Under the pieces are notes generated by a model. It was not told where the DNA came from, ran no database searches, and was given only the letters and a program-made list of their open reading frames with translations. DNA of 64,000 nucleotides from Streptomyces rubellomurinus. Lineage in GTDB: Bacteria; Actinomycetota; Actinomycetes; Streptomycetales; Streptomycetaceae. The DNA is taken from positions 62,001 through 126,000 of the forward strand of contig NZ_JZKH01000004.1 in assembly GCF_000961885.1 (NCBI RefSeq). The letters are read 5' to 3'. Made by a program: the position numbers and the translations under genes. Shown one piece after another: positions 53,018 through 61,294 of this stretch (positions are counted from its first letter, which is position 1; each line of letters begins with the position of its first letter).

Positions 53018-53578
53018 GTGCGGCACGACGAAGACCTTCTGGACCAGCTCACCGCCGAGCACCAGGCCGTCCTGGTCCACTTCAGCGAACTCAGCGGCCT
53101 CCCCAGCGGGGACCCGCAGCGCAAGGAGCTGGTCGATCTGGTGACCGACCAGCTGGTGCGCCACACCCGCGCCGAGGAACAGCACCTCTACCCGCTCGCC
53201 CGCGACCGCCTGGCGGACGGGCCTGCCGTGGTGGAACGCGAACTCGCCGACCACCGAGGAGTGGAGGCCCTGCTCACCGAACTCCGGCCGACCCGGGTCG
53301 ACTCGCCCCGCTTCGACCGCCTGGTGGCCCGGCTGATCGAGGAGGTCACCGGGCACGCGGGCGAGGAGGAGAGCCGGCTCTTCCCGGCCGTGCGGGCCGT
53401 CACCACCGAGGCGGAACTGCGCGACCTGGCGGTCCGCGCCCGCGAGACCGAGCGGCGCTCCTCCGGTCGGCCCCACCACCAGCCGCCGACCGAACGCCCC
53501 GCCGACCGGCTGCCCCCGCCCGAGCGCCCGCTGATGGAACGGCTGCGGGCCTTCCTGACCCCGGGCGGACCGCACTGA
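53018..53578 (+). CDS. Second hemerythrin-domain protein
   Basis: 186 residues. The ligand pattern of a hemerythrin is present: AEHQAVLVHFSEL, RHTRAEEQHLYPLARDRL (H-x-x-x-E), ELADHRGVEALL and EEVTGHAGEEESRLFPAV (H-x-x-x-E). The C-terminal 40 residues are Pro/Arg-rich and low complexity. It lies 82 bases after the first hemerythrin gene on the same strand and likely shares its promoter. GTG 53018. Confidence 0.85.
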   Translation: MRHDEDLLDQLTAEHQAVLVHFSELSGLPSGDPQRKELVDLVTDQLVRHTRAEEQHLYPLARDRLADGPAVVERELADHRGVEALLTELRPTRVDSPRFDRLVARLIEEVTGHAGEEESRLFPAVRAVTTEAELRDLAVRARETERRSSGRPHHQPPTERPADRLPPPERPLMERLRAFLTPGGPH

Positions 53579-53765
53579 CCGGTCACCCGCGCCTCCGGAA
53601 GGCCGACCGGACGGGGAGCGTCCGGGGCGCGGTAGCCCGGGTTTCGCCCCGGCGATCCCGGGCAACCGCGCGATGACCCACGGTGGCCGACCCCGGTCGG
53701 CCCCCGGCCGGCGGGGCCGCCAGGAGCGGTGACCACGGACGAGGACGGCTCGGAGGTGCGAGGAC

Positions 53766-54131
53766 GTGCGGGAACGAGTGGACCGGATCGCCGATTCCTG
53801 GGGTGACCGCACCCCGTACGGCCCCGGCGCGCCCTGGCCGGTGCCGGCCCCCTCGACGGCGACGGTGCCGTCCCCCACGACGGCCCCGGGCGCCGGTGCG
53901 GGGCCGGACCTGCTGGAGGACCTTCGCGACCTCCACCTCGCCGCCGCCGGGAACGCGCTGCGCCGGGAGACGCCCGCCCAGGCCGCGCGGGCCGTCCGGG
54001 ACGAGCCGTTGCTCGCCCTCGCCACGGCGTGCCGCCCGCAGACGCTGCGGCACCTGCGCTGGACGACCACCATGGTGAAGACACTCGCTCCGCAGCTGCT
54101 CGGCAGCCCCGACCCGGAGGTCACGCGATGA
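53766..54131 (+). CDS. Small protein, possible internally deleted molybdopterin-oxidoreductase remnant
   Basis: 121 residues. The N-terminus (RVDRIADSWGDRTPYGPGAPWPV) looks like the opening of streptomycete molybdopterin oxidoreductases, which begin 'RIADxWGxRTPYxxG..WPVRVD'. The C-terminal part (LALATACRPQTLRHLRWTTTMVKTLAPQLL) looks like the end of such proteins. The bridge is a Pro/Thr/Ala-rich linker, with the whole catalytic body missing. GTG 53766 has GAGG upstream, and its stop overlaps the next ATG (ATGA), so the frame is still translated. That it is a remnant is my inference from memory of the family's ends. Confidence 0.55.
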   Translation: MRERVDRIADSWGDRTPYGPGAPWPVPAPSTATVPSPTTAPGAGAGPDLLEDLRDLHLAAAGNALRRETPAQAARAVRDEPLLALATACRPQTLRHLRWTTTMVKTLAPQLLGSPDPEVTR

Positions 54132-54616
54132 CCGCGTACGCCGACCACACCGTCCCCGGGCCCCCCACGGGGACGCCGGACCGATCGGGGGTCGCGCCCG
54201 TACCCGGCCGTCCCGCGAGCCCGGGATGGACCTTCCTCACCAACCACGCCCGGGTCCTGGTGCAGATCGCCCGTGACCCCGGCATCAGGGTGCGGGACAT
54301 CGCCGTCGGCTGCCTGCTCACCGAGCGGGCGGTGCAGCGGATCATCGCCGACCTCGAGGAGGCCGGCTACCTCACCCACGAGCGCCGGGGACGGGTGAAC
54401 CACTACGAGGTGATCGCGGGCAAACAGCTGCGCCACCCGGCGGACGCCGGGCCCACCCTCGCGGAGCTGCTGGCCGTCCTGCTGCGCGGGGGCGGCCCGG
54501 GCGAGGGGGAAGGTGCCGGTCCGTGGTGGCCCGCCGGCTCTCCCGCCGCGCGCGGACGGGAGCGCCCGGGGGCCGCCACCGGGAGCAGCGGCATCAGTGC
54601 CGCTGATGGGTCCTGA
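54128..54616 (+). CDS. Winged-helix (MarR-like) regulator
   Basis: 162 residues. The winged helix spans about residues 36-100: WTFLTNHARVLVQIARDPGIRVRDIAVGCLLTERAVQRIIADLEEAGYLTHERRGRVNHYEV. The short size and 'TNHxRVL' start fit the small MarR/HTH proteins common in streptomycetes next to stress genes. The C-terminal third is disordered. Its ATG overlaps the stop of the upstream 121-residue gene. Confidence 0.82.
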   Translation: MTAYADHTVPGPPTGTPDRSGVAPVPGRPASPGWTFLTNHARVLVQIARDPGIRVRDIAVGCLLTERAVQRIIADLEEAGYLTHERRGRVNHYEVIAGKQLRHPADAGPTLAELLAVLLRGGGPGEGEGAGPWWPAGSPAARGRERPGAATGSSGISAADGS

Positions 54617-54664
54617 AGCGGACCTCGTTGGACGTGATCGCGGCCGTGGCACCAGGATGGCCGC

Positions 54665-55318
54665 ATGACCGTGACCTCCGCCATCGCATCCTTCGCCGTC
54701 GTGGCCGGCATGCTGACCGTCATGCCCGGCCTGGACACCGCGCTCGTCCTGCGCTCCGCGATCACCCTCGGCAGGCGCCGGGCCTTCGCGACGGCGCTCG
54801 GGATCCTGTGCGGCGTGCTGGTGTGGGGGGTGGCCGCCGCGGTCGGCGCCACGGCGGTGCTCACCGCCTCCCACCTGCTGTACGACGCGCTGCGCGTGGC
54901 CGGCGCCGGGTACCTGGTGTGGCTGGGGGTCGGCATGGTCCGCAAGACGCTCAAGGAGCGCGGCCGAGCCGCGTCGGGGGACGCGGCGGGCACGGCGGAC
55001 GCCGCGGGTGCGGACGCGACCTGGCTGCGGTCCTGGGCGCGCGGGCTGGGCACCAGCCTGCTCAACCCGAAGAACGGCGTCTTCTACATGGCAATGCTGC
55101 CCCAGTTCATCCCCATCGGTGCCCCGCACCTGCTGATGGGGGTCGTCCTGGCGGCCGTGCACGACCTGGAGGGCCTGGTCTGGTTCAGCGCGCTGATCTT
55201 CGGCACCCAGCTCGTCCGGCGGTGGCTGAACCGCGCCTCGGTGCGGCGGGCCATCGACGCGGTCACCGGTACGGTGCTCGTCGGCTTCGGTCTCAAGCTG
55301 GCACTCGCTGACGGCTGA
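54665..55318 (+). CDS. LysE-family amino acid exporter
   Basis: 217 residues with about six membrane helices. The family start is clear: FAVVAGMLTVMPGLDTALVLRSAITLGRRRAFATALGI, the MPGLDT/GRR loop that is conserved in RhtB/LysE proteins, and TSLLNPKNGVFYMAMLPQFI (the N-P-K motif). Exports amino acids or related metabolites. Its last 26 bases overlap the end of the convergent epimerase gene. Confidence 0.88.
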   Translation: MTVTSAIASFAVVAGMLTVMPGLDTALVLRSAITLGRRRAFATALGILCGVLVWGVAAAVGATAVLTASHLLYDALRVAGAGYLVWLGVGMVRKTLKERGRAASGDAAGTADAAGADATWLRSWARGLGTSLLNPKNGVFYMAMLPQFIPIGAPHLLMGVVLAAVHDLEGLVWFSALIFGTQLVRRWLNRASVRRAIDAVTGTVLVGFGLKLALADG

Positions 55319-56240
55319 TCGCCGCGGCGGCCTCCTCGGCGGCTTTCTCGACGGCCTCCTCGACGACCCGGGGCAGCCAGTCGCTGACGGCGGAGAAGCG
55401 GAAGCCCAGGCGCGCCGCCCGGCCGGTGTCCATCGCGTAGCAGCGGTCGAAGGAGAACGGTGAGGTCGGCTCGGCCCCGCCGCCGACCAGCCGGGGCTCG
55501 GTGCCGGTCACCCGGCCCACGGCCGCGCACAACTCCCGTACGTCCAGGGCTCCTCGGGAGGCCGCGTTGACCGGGCCGAGGAAGTCGGCCGTCGCGGCCC
55601 AGGCCAGGAAGCGGGCGATCTCCGCCTCGTGGACGAAGGACGCGCGCTGCGGCGAGGCGTGGACGGCCACCGGCAGGCCGCGTCCGATCCGCTCCACGTA
55701 GTGGGCCAGCCGGCCGGTGAAGTCGGCGCCGCCGAGGACGTGCGCCGTCCGGACGGTGACGACGTCGAAGGGGGCCTGCCGGGTGAGCAGCGCCTCCGCC
55801 TGGCGCTTGCCCTCGGCGTAGTGATCCGACGCGAACTGCTGGTCGTGCCAGGGGAGTTGCAGGTCCACCGGCTCGGCCGCCAGGTCGAGCGCCGCCTCGG
55901 TGAGCGGCGGGCCGCCGGGCCGGCCGAGGTGGGCGTAGACCTCCACGGTGGAGGTGAGCAGGTAGCGCGGGGTGCGGTCGGCGAACACCCGGGCGGCGAC
56001 GGCCGCCTGGACGGGGGTGTAGCAGACCTGGTCGATGACGGCGTCGAAGCGCCGGTCGGCGAGCGCGGCGCGCAGGGCGCCCTCGTCGTTCCGGTCGGCG
56101 CGCAGGTGAGTCACGCCGGGCGGGGCGGGGGTCGAGCCGCGGTTGACGACGGTCACCGTGGCGCCCGCGTCACGGAGTTCCTCGATCAGCCGCCTGCCGA
56201 AGTAGCGGCTTCCGCCGATCACGCACACGTCCACGTCCAT
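55293..56240 (-). CDS. NAD-dependent epimerase/dehydratase
   Basis: 315 residues. N-terminal Rossmann motif CVIGGSRYFGRRLIEELRDAG, the GGSRYFGR variant typical of NAD-dependent reductases with 'GGTRFxG' starts. The C-terminal half contains FVHEAEIARFLAW. The Y-x3-K pair may be Y in DHYAEGKRQAEALL (Y-x3-K: YAEGK, intact). ATG 56240 with a GAGGAC site. Divergent from a LysR gene. Confidence 0.85.
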   Translation of the reverse strand: MDVDVCVIGGSRYFGRRLIEELRDAGATVTVVNRGSTPAPPGVTHLRADRNDEGALRAALADRRFDAVIDQVCYTPVQAAVAARVFADRTPRYLLTSTVEVYAHLGRPGGPPLTEAALDLAAEPVDLQLPWHDQQFASDHYAEGKRQAEALLTRQAPFDVVTVRTAHVLGGADFTGRLAHYVERIGRGLPVAVHASPQRASFVHEAEIARFLAWAATADFLGPVNAASRGALDVRELCAAVGRVTGTEPRLVGGGAEPTSPFSFDRCYAMDTGRAARLGFRFSAVSDWLPRVVEEAVEKAAEEAAAAISRQRVPA

Positions 56241-56339
56241 GTCCTCGGTCCTCTCTCGTTGCTTTCGGTGGGACCAGCCTGCCGCGGATCGGTCGTCAGC
56301 AGTAGTGTGGGGATGGCGCACCCGTCATTAGGAGAACTG

Positions 56340-57269
56340 TTGATCGACGTCCAGCGACTGGCGGTCCTGCGGGAGGTCTCCCGCCGCGGCAGCTTCAACC
56401 AGGCGGCCCAGGCCCTGCACTGCACCCCCTCGGCCGTCTCCCAGCAGGTCGCCGCGCTGGAACGCGGCCTCGGCGCGCCGGTGGTGGAGCGCTCCACCCG
56501 AGGGGTCACGCTCACCGACGCGGGCCGGCTGCTGGTGGAGGCCGCCGACGCGATCGCCGCCGAACTCGCCGACACCCAGCAGCGCATCGCCCGGCTGACC
56601 GCCGAGCGGACCGCCCTGACCGTCGCCACCTTCGCCAGCGGCGGACGACGGCTGCTGCCGTCGGTCCTCGCCGGCTTCGCCGCCGACCACCCGGAGGTCG
56701 AACTGACCGTCCTGGAGGCGGAACCGGAGGAGAGCCTGCCCGCCGTCCGCGAGGGGCGCGCCGACCTCGCCCTCGCCTACCACTTCGCCGGCCCGCCGCC
56801 CGCCCGGCCCGGCGACCGCTCCGGGCTCGACTGGACGGCGCTCGGCGAGGACCCGCTGCGGGTCGTGCTGCCGCGCCGCCACCCCGCCGCCGCCCGCCAC
56901 CGGGAGCGCCCCGAGGCGCCGCACCTGGCCGAACTCGCCGACCAGCGCTGGATCCTGGGCTGCCGCAAGTCCGCCGACCAACTCGCCCACCACGCCGAGC
57001 TGGCCGGCGTCGAGCTGCGGATCTGCTGCACCGCGACGGACTACGAGTTCGCCCAGTCACTGGTCCGCGCCGGGATCGGCATCGCGCTGATCCCCGAGAT
57101 CGGCCTTTCCCGGCACCCGGACCTGGTCGCCCTCCCGCTGGCCGAGCCCGGCCCGCGCCGCCACCTGGGCCTGGCCCTCGCCCGCCGCCGCCGCGGCCGC
57201 GGCCGGGCCGCGCGCCTGGCGGAGGACCTCGCCTCCCGGCTCGTCGCCGGAGGAACGGGAGAGGACTGA
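56340..57269 (+). CDS. LysR-family transcriptional regulator
   Basis: 309 residues. The N-terminal HTH reads DVQRLAVLREVSRRGSFNQAAQALHCTPSAVSQQVAALERGLG, and the effector domain starts about residue 90 (LTVATFASGGRRLLPSVLAGFAADHPEVELTVLEAEPEE). TTG 56340 is preferred because AGGAG stands in front of it and the N-terminus then matches relatives; ATG 56313 gives nine extra residues. It diverges from the epimerase gene, with 99 bases between, and is its probable regulator. Confidence 0.87.
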   Translation: MIDVQRLAVLREVSRRGSFNQAAQALHCTPSAVSQQVAALERGLGAPVVERSTRGVTLTDAGRLLVEAADAIAAELADTQQRIARLTAERTALTVATFASGGRRLLPSVLAGFAADHPEVELTVLEAEPEESLPAVREGRADLALAYHFAGPPPARPGDRSGLDWTALGEDPLRVVLPRRHPAAARHRERPEAPHLAELADQRWILGCRKSADQLAHHAELAGVELRICCTATDYEFAQSLVRAGIGIALIPEIGLSRHPDLVALPLAEPGPRRHLGLALARRRRGRGRAARLAEDLASRLVAGGTGED

Positions 57270-57343
57270 CGGCCGCCGGCGGGCGAGCAGAGCTGCCAGG
57301 CCCGTGGTCCCGCGGTGCCCCCCACCTGCGCTAGTCTCCCGCA

Positions 57344-58156
57344 ATGCCCAGCATGGATCGATCCTTCGTTCGACACCGGCGGGGCGTGACGATCGCGGGC
57401 CTCGTGCTCAGCACCGTCGCGCTCGCCGGCTGCAGTTCAGGTGGTACCTCTCCGGCTCCGGCCGCAGCGGCGTCCCCGCCTGCCGGTTCCACGAGCAGTG
57501 CGGCGCCGTCAGCTGCCGCACCGGTCGCGGCGAGTCCCACGGCCGCACCGCTGTCCTTCCGCTACCACGCGCTGGGCAAGCAGGAGTTCATCGACCAGAC
57601 GCTGTCCATCGGCAACCGCGGGCGGACGAGCGTGGCGCCCACCCTGGCGATCACGGCCGTGGACGGCAGCGGGAAGGACCTGCCGGACGTACGGGTCACG
57701 ACCGCGTACGGGAGCGACCGCGGCAGCCTCGTCGTCCAACCCGGCGGGGGCTTCGACGTCCTCGCCTTCAGCGGAGCCGGCGCCGACCAGGTCGCCGATG
57801 TCCGGGTGACGGTCAAGGAGTCCGCCCCGGCGGACCTGCCGGCCGACGTCTCCCTCGTCGAGGCCGAGCCGGCGGACGCCGCCGGTCGGCCGATGAGCAA
57901 GTTCGACGCCTTCGAGCAGGTCGTGCTGAACAACCCGAACACCACGGCGGTGTCGGTCCGCGTCGTGTACCTGGTCTACGACGAGCCGCAGCCCGGCAAG
58001 TCCCAGCAGGTGGTCGAGGCGGTCCCGATCGGCGGGCTGACCGCGGTCCCGGCCGGGGGCACCGCTGCCGTGCCCGTGTCGGGAGAGGCGAAGGCGGCCG
58101 TGCGGAAGTACGCGCACGGCCCGGCCGTCAGCGTCAAGGTCTACTTCTCCCGGTAG
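57344..58156 (+). CDS. Secreted lipoprotein of unknown function
   Basis: 270 residues. A lipoprotein signal peptide ends in LSTVALAGC (lipobox L-A-G-C), followed by an Ala/Ser/Pro-rich tether (SSGGTSPAPAAAASPPAG) and a beta-rich domain (QEFIDQTLSIGNRGRTSVAPTLAITAVDGSGKDL.., VVYLVYDEPQPGKSQQVVEAVPIGG). It resembles streptomycete DUF4352-type surface lipoproteins in outline, without a firm match. ATG 57344 or 57353. The stop codon lies in a heptamer repeat. Confidence 0.8.
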   Translation: MPSMDRSFVRHRRGVTIAGLVLSTVALAGCSSGGTSPAPAAAASPPAGSTSSAAPSAAAPVAASPTAAPLSFRYHALGKQEFIDQTLSIGNRGRTSVAPTLAITAVDGSGKDLPDVRVTTAYGSDRGSLVVQPGGGFDVLAFSGAGADQVADVRVTVKESAPADLPADVSLVEAEPADAAGRPMSKFDAFEQVVLNNPNTTAVSVRVVYLVYDEPQPGKSQQVVEAVPIGGLTAVPAGGTAAVPVSGEAKAAVRKYAHGPAVSVKVYFSR

Positions 58157-58178
58157 CCGGTAGCCGGTAGCCGGTAGC
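58151..58178. repeat. Heptamer tandem repeat (CGGTAGC x4) over the lipoprotein stop codon
   Basis: Four perfect copies, 58151-58178. The first holds the in-frame TAG stop. Because the unit is 7 bases, successive TAGs fall in all three frames, sealing readthrough in any frame. Confidence 0.85.
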
Positions 58179-58182
58179 AGTC

Positions 58183-58224
58183 CGCTCGCTTCGGAACGCA
58201 CAGCCGTGCGTACCGGAGCGAGCG
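58183..58224 (+). terminator. Terminator of the lipoprotein gene
   Basis: Outer 8-bp stem CGCTCGCT/AGCGAGCG (58183-58190 with 58217-58224) and inner 6-bp stem ACGCAC/GTGCGT, just after the stop. Confidence 0.65.
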
Positions 58225-58322
58225 CACGGTCGGCGAGTGGGCTCGGGGGAAGATCACCGGTGCGCCGGTGATCTCACTCACATGGCCGTGACCAAGGGCG
58301 AGGTCGGTCTCTTAGGCAGGAC

Positions 58323-60251
58323 ATGACGACGACTCCCAGCGGCCTGGCCCGGCGCGAATCCACGTACTGCCCTTCCCCGTTGACCTTACGTCCGCTCTCT
58401 GACGCCCCGTCGCCCGCGCCCGCGGCCGCGCCCGCTGGCCGTTCCGTGAGGGCCGAGCTGACCCGGCTGCTCTTCGCCGCGGACGAAGGCTCAGGGCACC
58501 GCGCCTGGCGGGCGTTGGCCGCCGACCCGGCCCTGCACCCGCGGACCGGGGACAGCGGCACCGAGCGGATCGCCGACGCCTACCGGCGGTTGCGGCTGCT
58601 CAACGGGCGTCTGGACGCCGCTGCGCTGGCCGCCGACCCGGCCCGGCTGGCGGCACTGCACGAGTGGACCAGCACCGTCGACGGAGCACTGACCGTGCTC
58701 ACCGGGATCCACTACAACCTCTTCCTCGGCAGCCTGCTCGACCACGACCCCAACCCCAAGAGCCCGCTCGACGGGTACCTCCGGATGGACCGCGTCGGCA
58801 CCTTCCTCTGCACCGAACTCGGCCACGGCAACGACGCCACCGCGCTGGAGACCGTCGCCGACTACGACCGCACCGACCGCACCTTCACCCTGCACACGCC
58901 CAACCCCGGTGCCCAGAAGTTCATGCCCAACACCAGCGCGGCCGGGGGCCCCAAGTCCGCCGTCGTCGCCGCGCGCCTGCGCGTCGACGGGCGCGACCAC
59001 GGCGTCTTCCTGTTCCACACCCCCCTCGTCGACGCGACCGGACCGCTTCCCGGCGTCACCGTCCGCGCTCTGCCGGTGCGGCCCGGAAGCCCGGTCGACC
59101 ACTGCCTCACCTCCTTCGACCGCGTGACCCTGCCCCACGACGCCCTGCTCACCGGCGCGCACGGCCGACTCGCCGACGACGGGACGTTCACCAGCGCCTA
59201 CGGCAGCCGCAGGAAGCGCTTCCTCACCGCGATCGGCCGGGTCACCGCCGGCAAGCTCTGCATGAGCGCCAGCGCCACCGGCGCCGCCCGGTCGGTCCTG
59301 GCCATCGCGGTCCGTTACGCCCACCACCGGGAGATCTCGGGTGTCCGGCCGGAGCAGCGTCGCCCGCTGTGGAGCCTGCGCACCCACCACGGTCCGCTGC
59401 TCGCCGGCCTTGCCACCGTCTACGCGATGACCGCGCTGCACCGTGCGGTCGTGACCCGGTGGACCGGGCACGACACGGCCGACCCGGCGGACCGGGATGC
59501 CGCCGAGCGGCAGGTCGCCATCGCCAAGGGGTGGACGACCTGGCAGGCCCGCGACCTCATCATCGAGGCCCGGGAGCGTTGCGGCGCCCAGGGGCTGCTG
59601 CCGGTCAACGGGATCATCGAGGCCGCCGCCGACATCGAGGGCACCATCACCGCCGAGGGCGACAACCTCGCACTGTGGGCCAAGGCGGGGGCGGAACTGC
59701 TCCTGGAGGCAGGGGCGGACGGCGCGGCGGACGAGCCCGGACGAGGCGGTGACGACGGGACCCGCCCGGGCCGACCCGCCGACCTGGCCGACCCGGCGGC
59801 CCGGCAGGCCCTGTTGCGGACGGCCGGGCACCTGCGGCTGGCCCGCGCCAGGATCCGGCTGCGCGAGGTGCCCGTCAGGGACGGCGTGCGCCGCTGGAAC
59901 TCCGCCGCCCCGGACGCCCTCGCCGCCGTCACGGCCCGGGCCGAGTGCGACGCCGCAGCAGCCCTGCTGGCCTGGACGGACGCCGCCACCGAGCCCCGCA
60001 CCCGGGCCGTGCTGCTCGACCTGCACCGCCTGTTCACCCTGGACCGGATCGCCACGCACGCGACGACCCTGCTCGCCGCCGGCGTCCTCACGGCGGAACA
60101 GGCCGGGGTGCTTCCGGAACTGCAGGAACGATCAATCGCACGCCTGGCCGGACACGGCCGCACGCTCGTGGACGCCTTCGACCTGCCCGAGGCGCTCATC
60201 GCCAGCCGTCCCATCGCCACCGCGGGGTACCAGGACGCCTTCGCCTCGTGA
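58323..60251 (+). CDS. Acyl-CoA oxidase/dehydrogenase family protein
   Basis: 642 residues, the length of acyl-CoA oxidases (longer than dehydrogenases because of an extra C-terminal helical domain). Visible: FLCTELGHGNDATALETVADYD (the acyl-CoA oxidase signature around the T-E-x-x-H-G loop), PNPGAQKFMPNTSAAGGPKSAVVAARL, a catalytic-domain stretch RLLCxx-like AKGWTTWQARDLIIEARERCGAQGLLPVNGIIEA with an E that can serve as base, and TAEGDNLALWAKAGAELLLE. Introduces a trans-2 double bond in acyl-CoA. N-terminal 40 residues are low complexity. A perfect CACCGG-type palindrome (58254-58271) lies 50 bases upstream. Confidence 0.87.
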   Translation: MTTTPSGLARRESTYCPSPLTLRPLSDAPSPAPAAAPAGRSVRAELTRLLFAADEGSGHRAWRALAADPALHPRTGDSGTERIADAYRRLRLLNGRLDAAALAADPARLAALHEWTSTVDGALTVLTGIHYNLFLGSLLDHDPNPKSPLDGYLRMDRVGTFLCTELGHGNDATALETVADYDRTDRTFTLHTPNPGAQKFMPNTSAAGGPKSAVVAARLRVDGRDHGVFLFHTPLVDATGPLPGVTVRALPVRPGSPVDHCLTSFDRVTLPHDALLTGAHGRLADDGTFTSAYGSRRKRFLTAIGRVTAGKLCMSASATGAARSVLAIAVRYAHHREISGVRPEQRRPLWSLRTHHGPLLAGLATVYAMTALHRAVVTRWTGHDTADPADRDAAERQVAIAKGWTTWQARDLIIEARERCGAQGLLPVNGIIEAAADIEGTITAEGDNLALWAKAGAELLLEAGADGAADEPGRGGDDGTRPGRPADLADPAARQALLRTAGHLRLARARIRLREVPVRDGVRRWNSAAPDALAAVTARAECDAAAALLAWTDAATEPRTRAVLLDLHRLFTLDRIATHATTLLAAGVLTAEQAGVLPELQERSIARLAGHGRTLVDAFDLPEALIASRPIATAGYQDAFAS

Positions 60252-60288
60252 TCCGTCCGGCCGCGCCCGCCGGCGAGGTCCACGGCCC

Positions 60289-61038
60289 TCAGGCCAGGAA
60301 GCCCCGCAGCAGGGCGGCCGTCGCGGCGAGGTGTTCCTCGGTGGCGCGGCGGGCGGCGTCGCCGTCGCCGGCGAGGATGGCGCGGACCATCGCGCGGTGC
60401 TGGTCGGCGGCGTGCGCGATGTTCCGGTCCAGCATGGGGATGGCGTTGAGGAGGTCGTTGAGGCGCATCCTGGCCTCGGCGATGGCCGTGGCGAGGGTGG
60501 GGGAGCCGGTGAGTTCGCCGATGGCGAGGTGGAAGCGCGAGTCGAGCTGGCGGTACTGCTCCTGCGGGGCCTGCTCCAGGTCGGTCAACCGGCTTTCCAG
60601 GTGGGCCCGTTGGTCGGGGGAGAGGGGGCGACGGGCGGCCGCCTCGGCGGCGCCGACCTCCAGGACATGACGGTAGGTCAGCGCGTCCTCCAGCGCGCCG
60701 CCCAGGTCGCGGGCGGCGCGGCGCAGGTCGGCGACGTCCGGCGCGGGCATCCGGTAGGTGACGAAGGTGCCGCCGTAGCGGCCGCGGCGGGGCTCGACGC
60801 AGCCGGCCTGCTGCAGCGTGCGGAGCGCCTCGCGCAGGGTCTCCCGGCTGACGCCGAGCCGGGCGGCGAGGTCCCGTTCGGCGGGCAGGCGGTCGCCGAG
60901 TCCGAAGACGCCGAGCTTGATCGCCTGGAGCAGCCGCTCGACGGTCTCCTCGAAGGCGTTGCCGGTCCTGACCGGGCGGAAGATCGCCCCGGCCTGCCAG
61001 TCGAGCCGCGCTCGGTCGAGCGGTTCGTCCTCGTCCAC
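60289..61038 (-). CDS. FCD-domain GntR-family regulator
   Basis: 249 residues. Winged helix at residues 28-95 (FGLGDRLPAERDLAARLGVSRETLREALRTLQQAGCVEPR), and an FCD ligand domain with metal-type residues D..H (QLDSRFHLAIGELTG), H (AADQHRAMVRAIL) and H (TEEHLAATAAL). GTG 61038 fits relatives; the ribosome binding site is weak. It diverges from an APC permease/glutamine-synthetase operon across 256 bases that contain a 14-bp tandem repeat, and should control that operon. Confidence 0.87.
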   Translation of the reverse strand: MDEDEPLDRARLDWQAGAIFRPVRTGNAFEETVERLLQAIKLGVFGLGDRLPAERDLAARLGVSRETLREALRTLQQAGCVEPRRGRYGGTFVTYRMPAPDVADLRRAARDLGGALEDALTYRHVLEVGAAEAAARRPLSPDQRAHLESRLTDLEQAPQEQYRQLDSRFHLAIGELTGSPTLATAIAEARMRLNDLLNAIPMLDRNIAHAADQHRAMVRAILAGDGDAARRATEEHLAATAALLRGFLA

Positions 61039-61163
61039 GCCGGAATCGTACCTACGAACGGGTTTCCCGCACTCGTTCCCTTCTCGCTCTTGACGCGGCC
61101 CCGATCCAGCCGGAACGATGCTGCTCACCCACCCCAATGGTCTGGTTCCGGGCCATTGAAGAG

Positions 61164-61205
61164 CTGTCCTCGAAGTGCTGTCCCCGAAGTGCCGTCCTCG
61201 AAGAG
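61164..61205. repeat. 14-bp tandem repeat in the divergent promoter region (3 copies)
   Basis: C(T/C)GTCC(T/C)CGAAG(T/A)G at 61164-61177, 61178-61191 and 61192-61205, with a fourth degenerate copy. Spaced about 1.3 helical turns, between the FCD regulator and the APC permease; possible operator array. Confidence 0.7.
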
Positions 61206-61294
61206 CCGTCCGACCGTCGAACCGGCCGGGGGTGCCGCGCCACGCCGTCGTGGCCCGGTGCTCTCCGGCACACCCTCAACCCCCAGGGGTGCCC

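Noticed and set aside
52130..55162. Continuation of the HAD frame on the minus strand upstream of 52129
   Set aside because: Runs antisense through the hemerythrin, HTH and LysE genes; translation is low complexity. The HAD fold starts at 52129.
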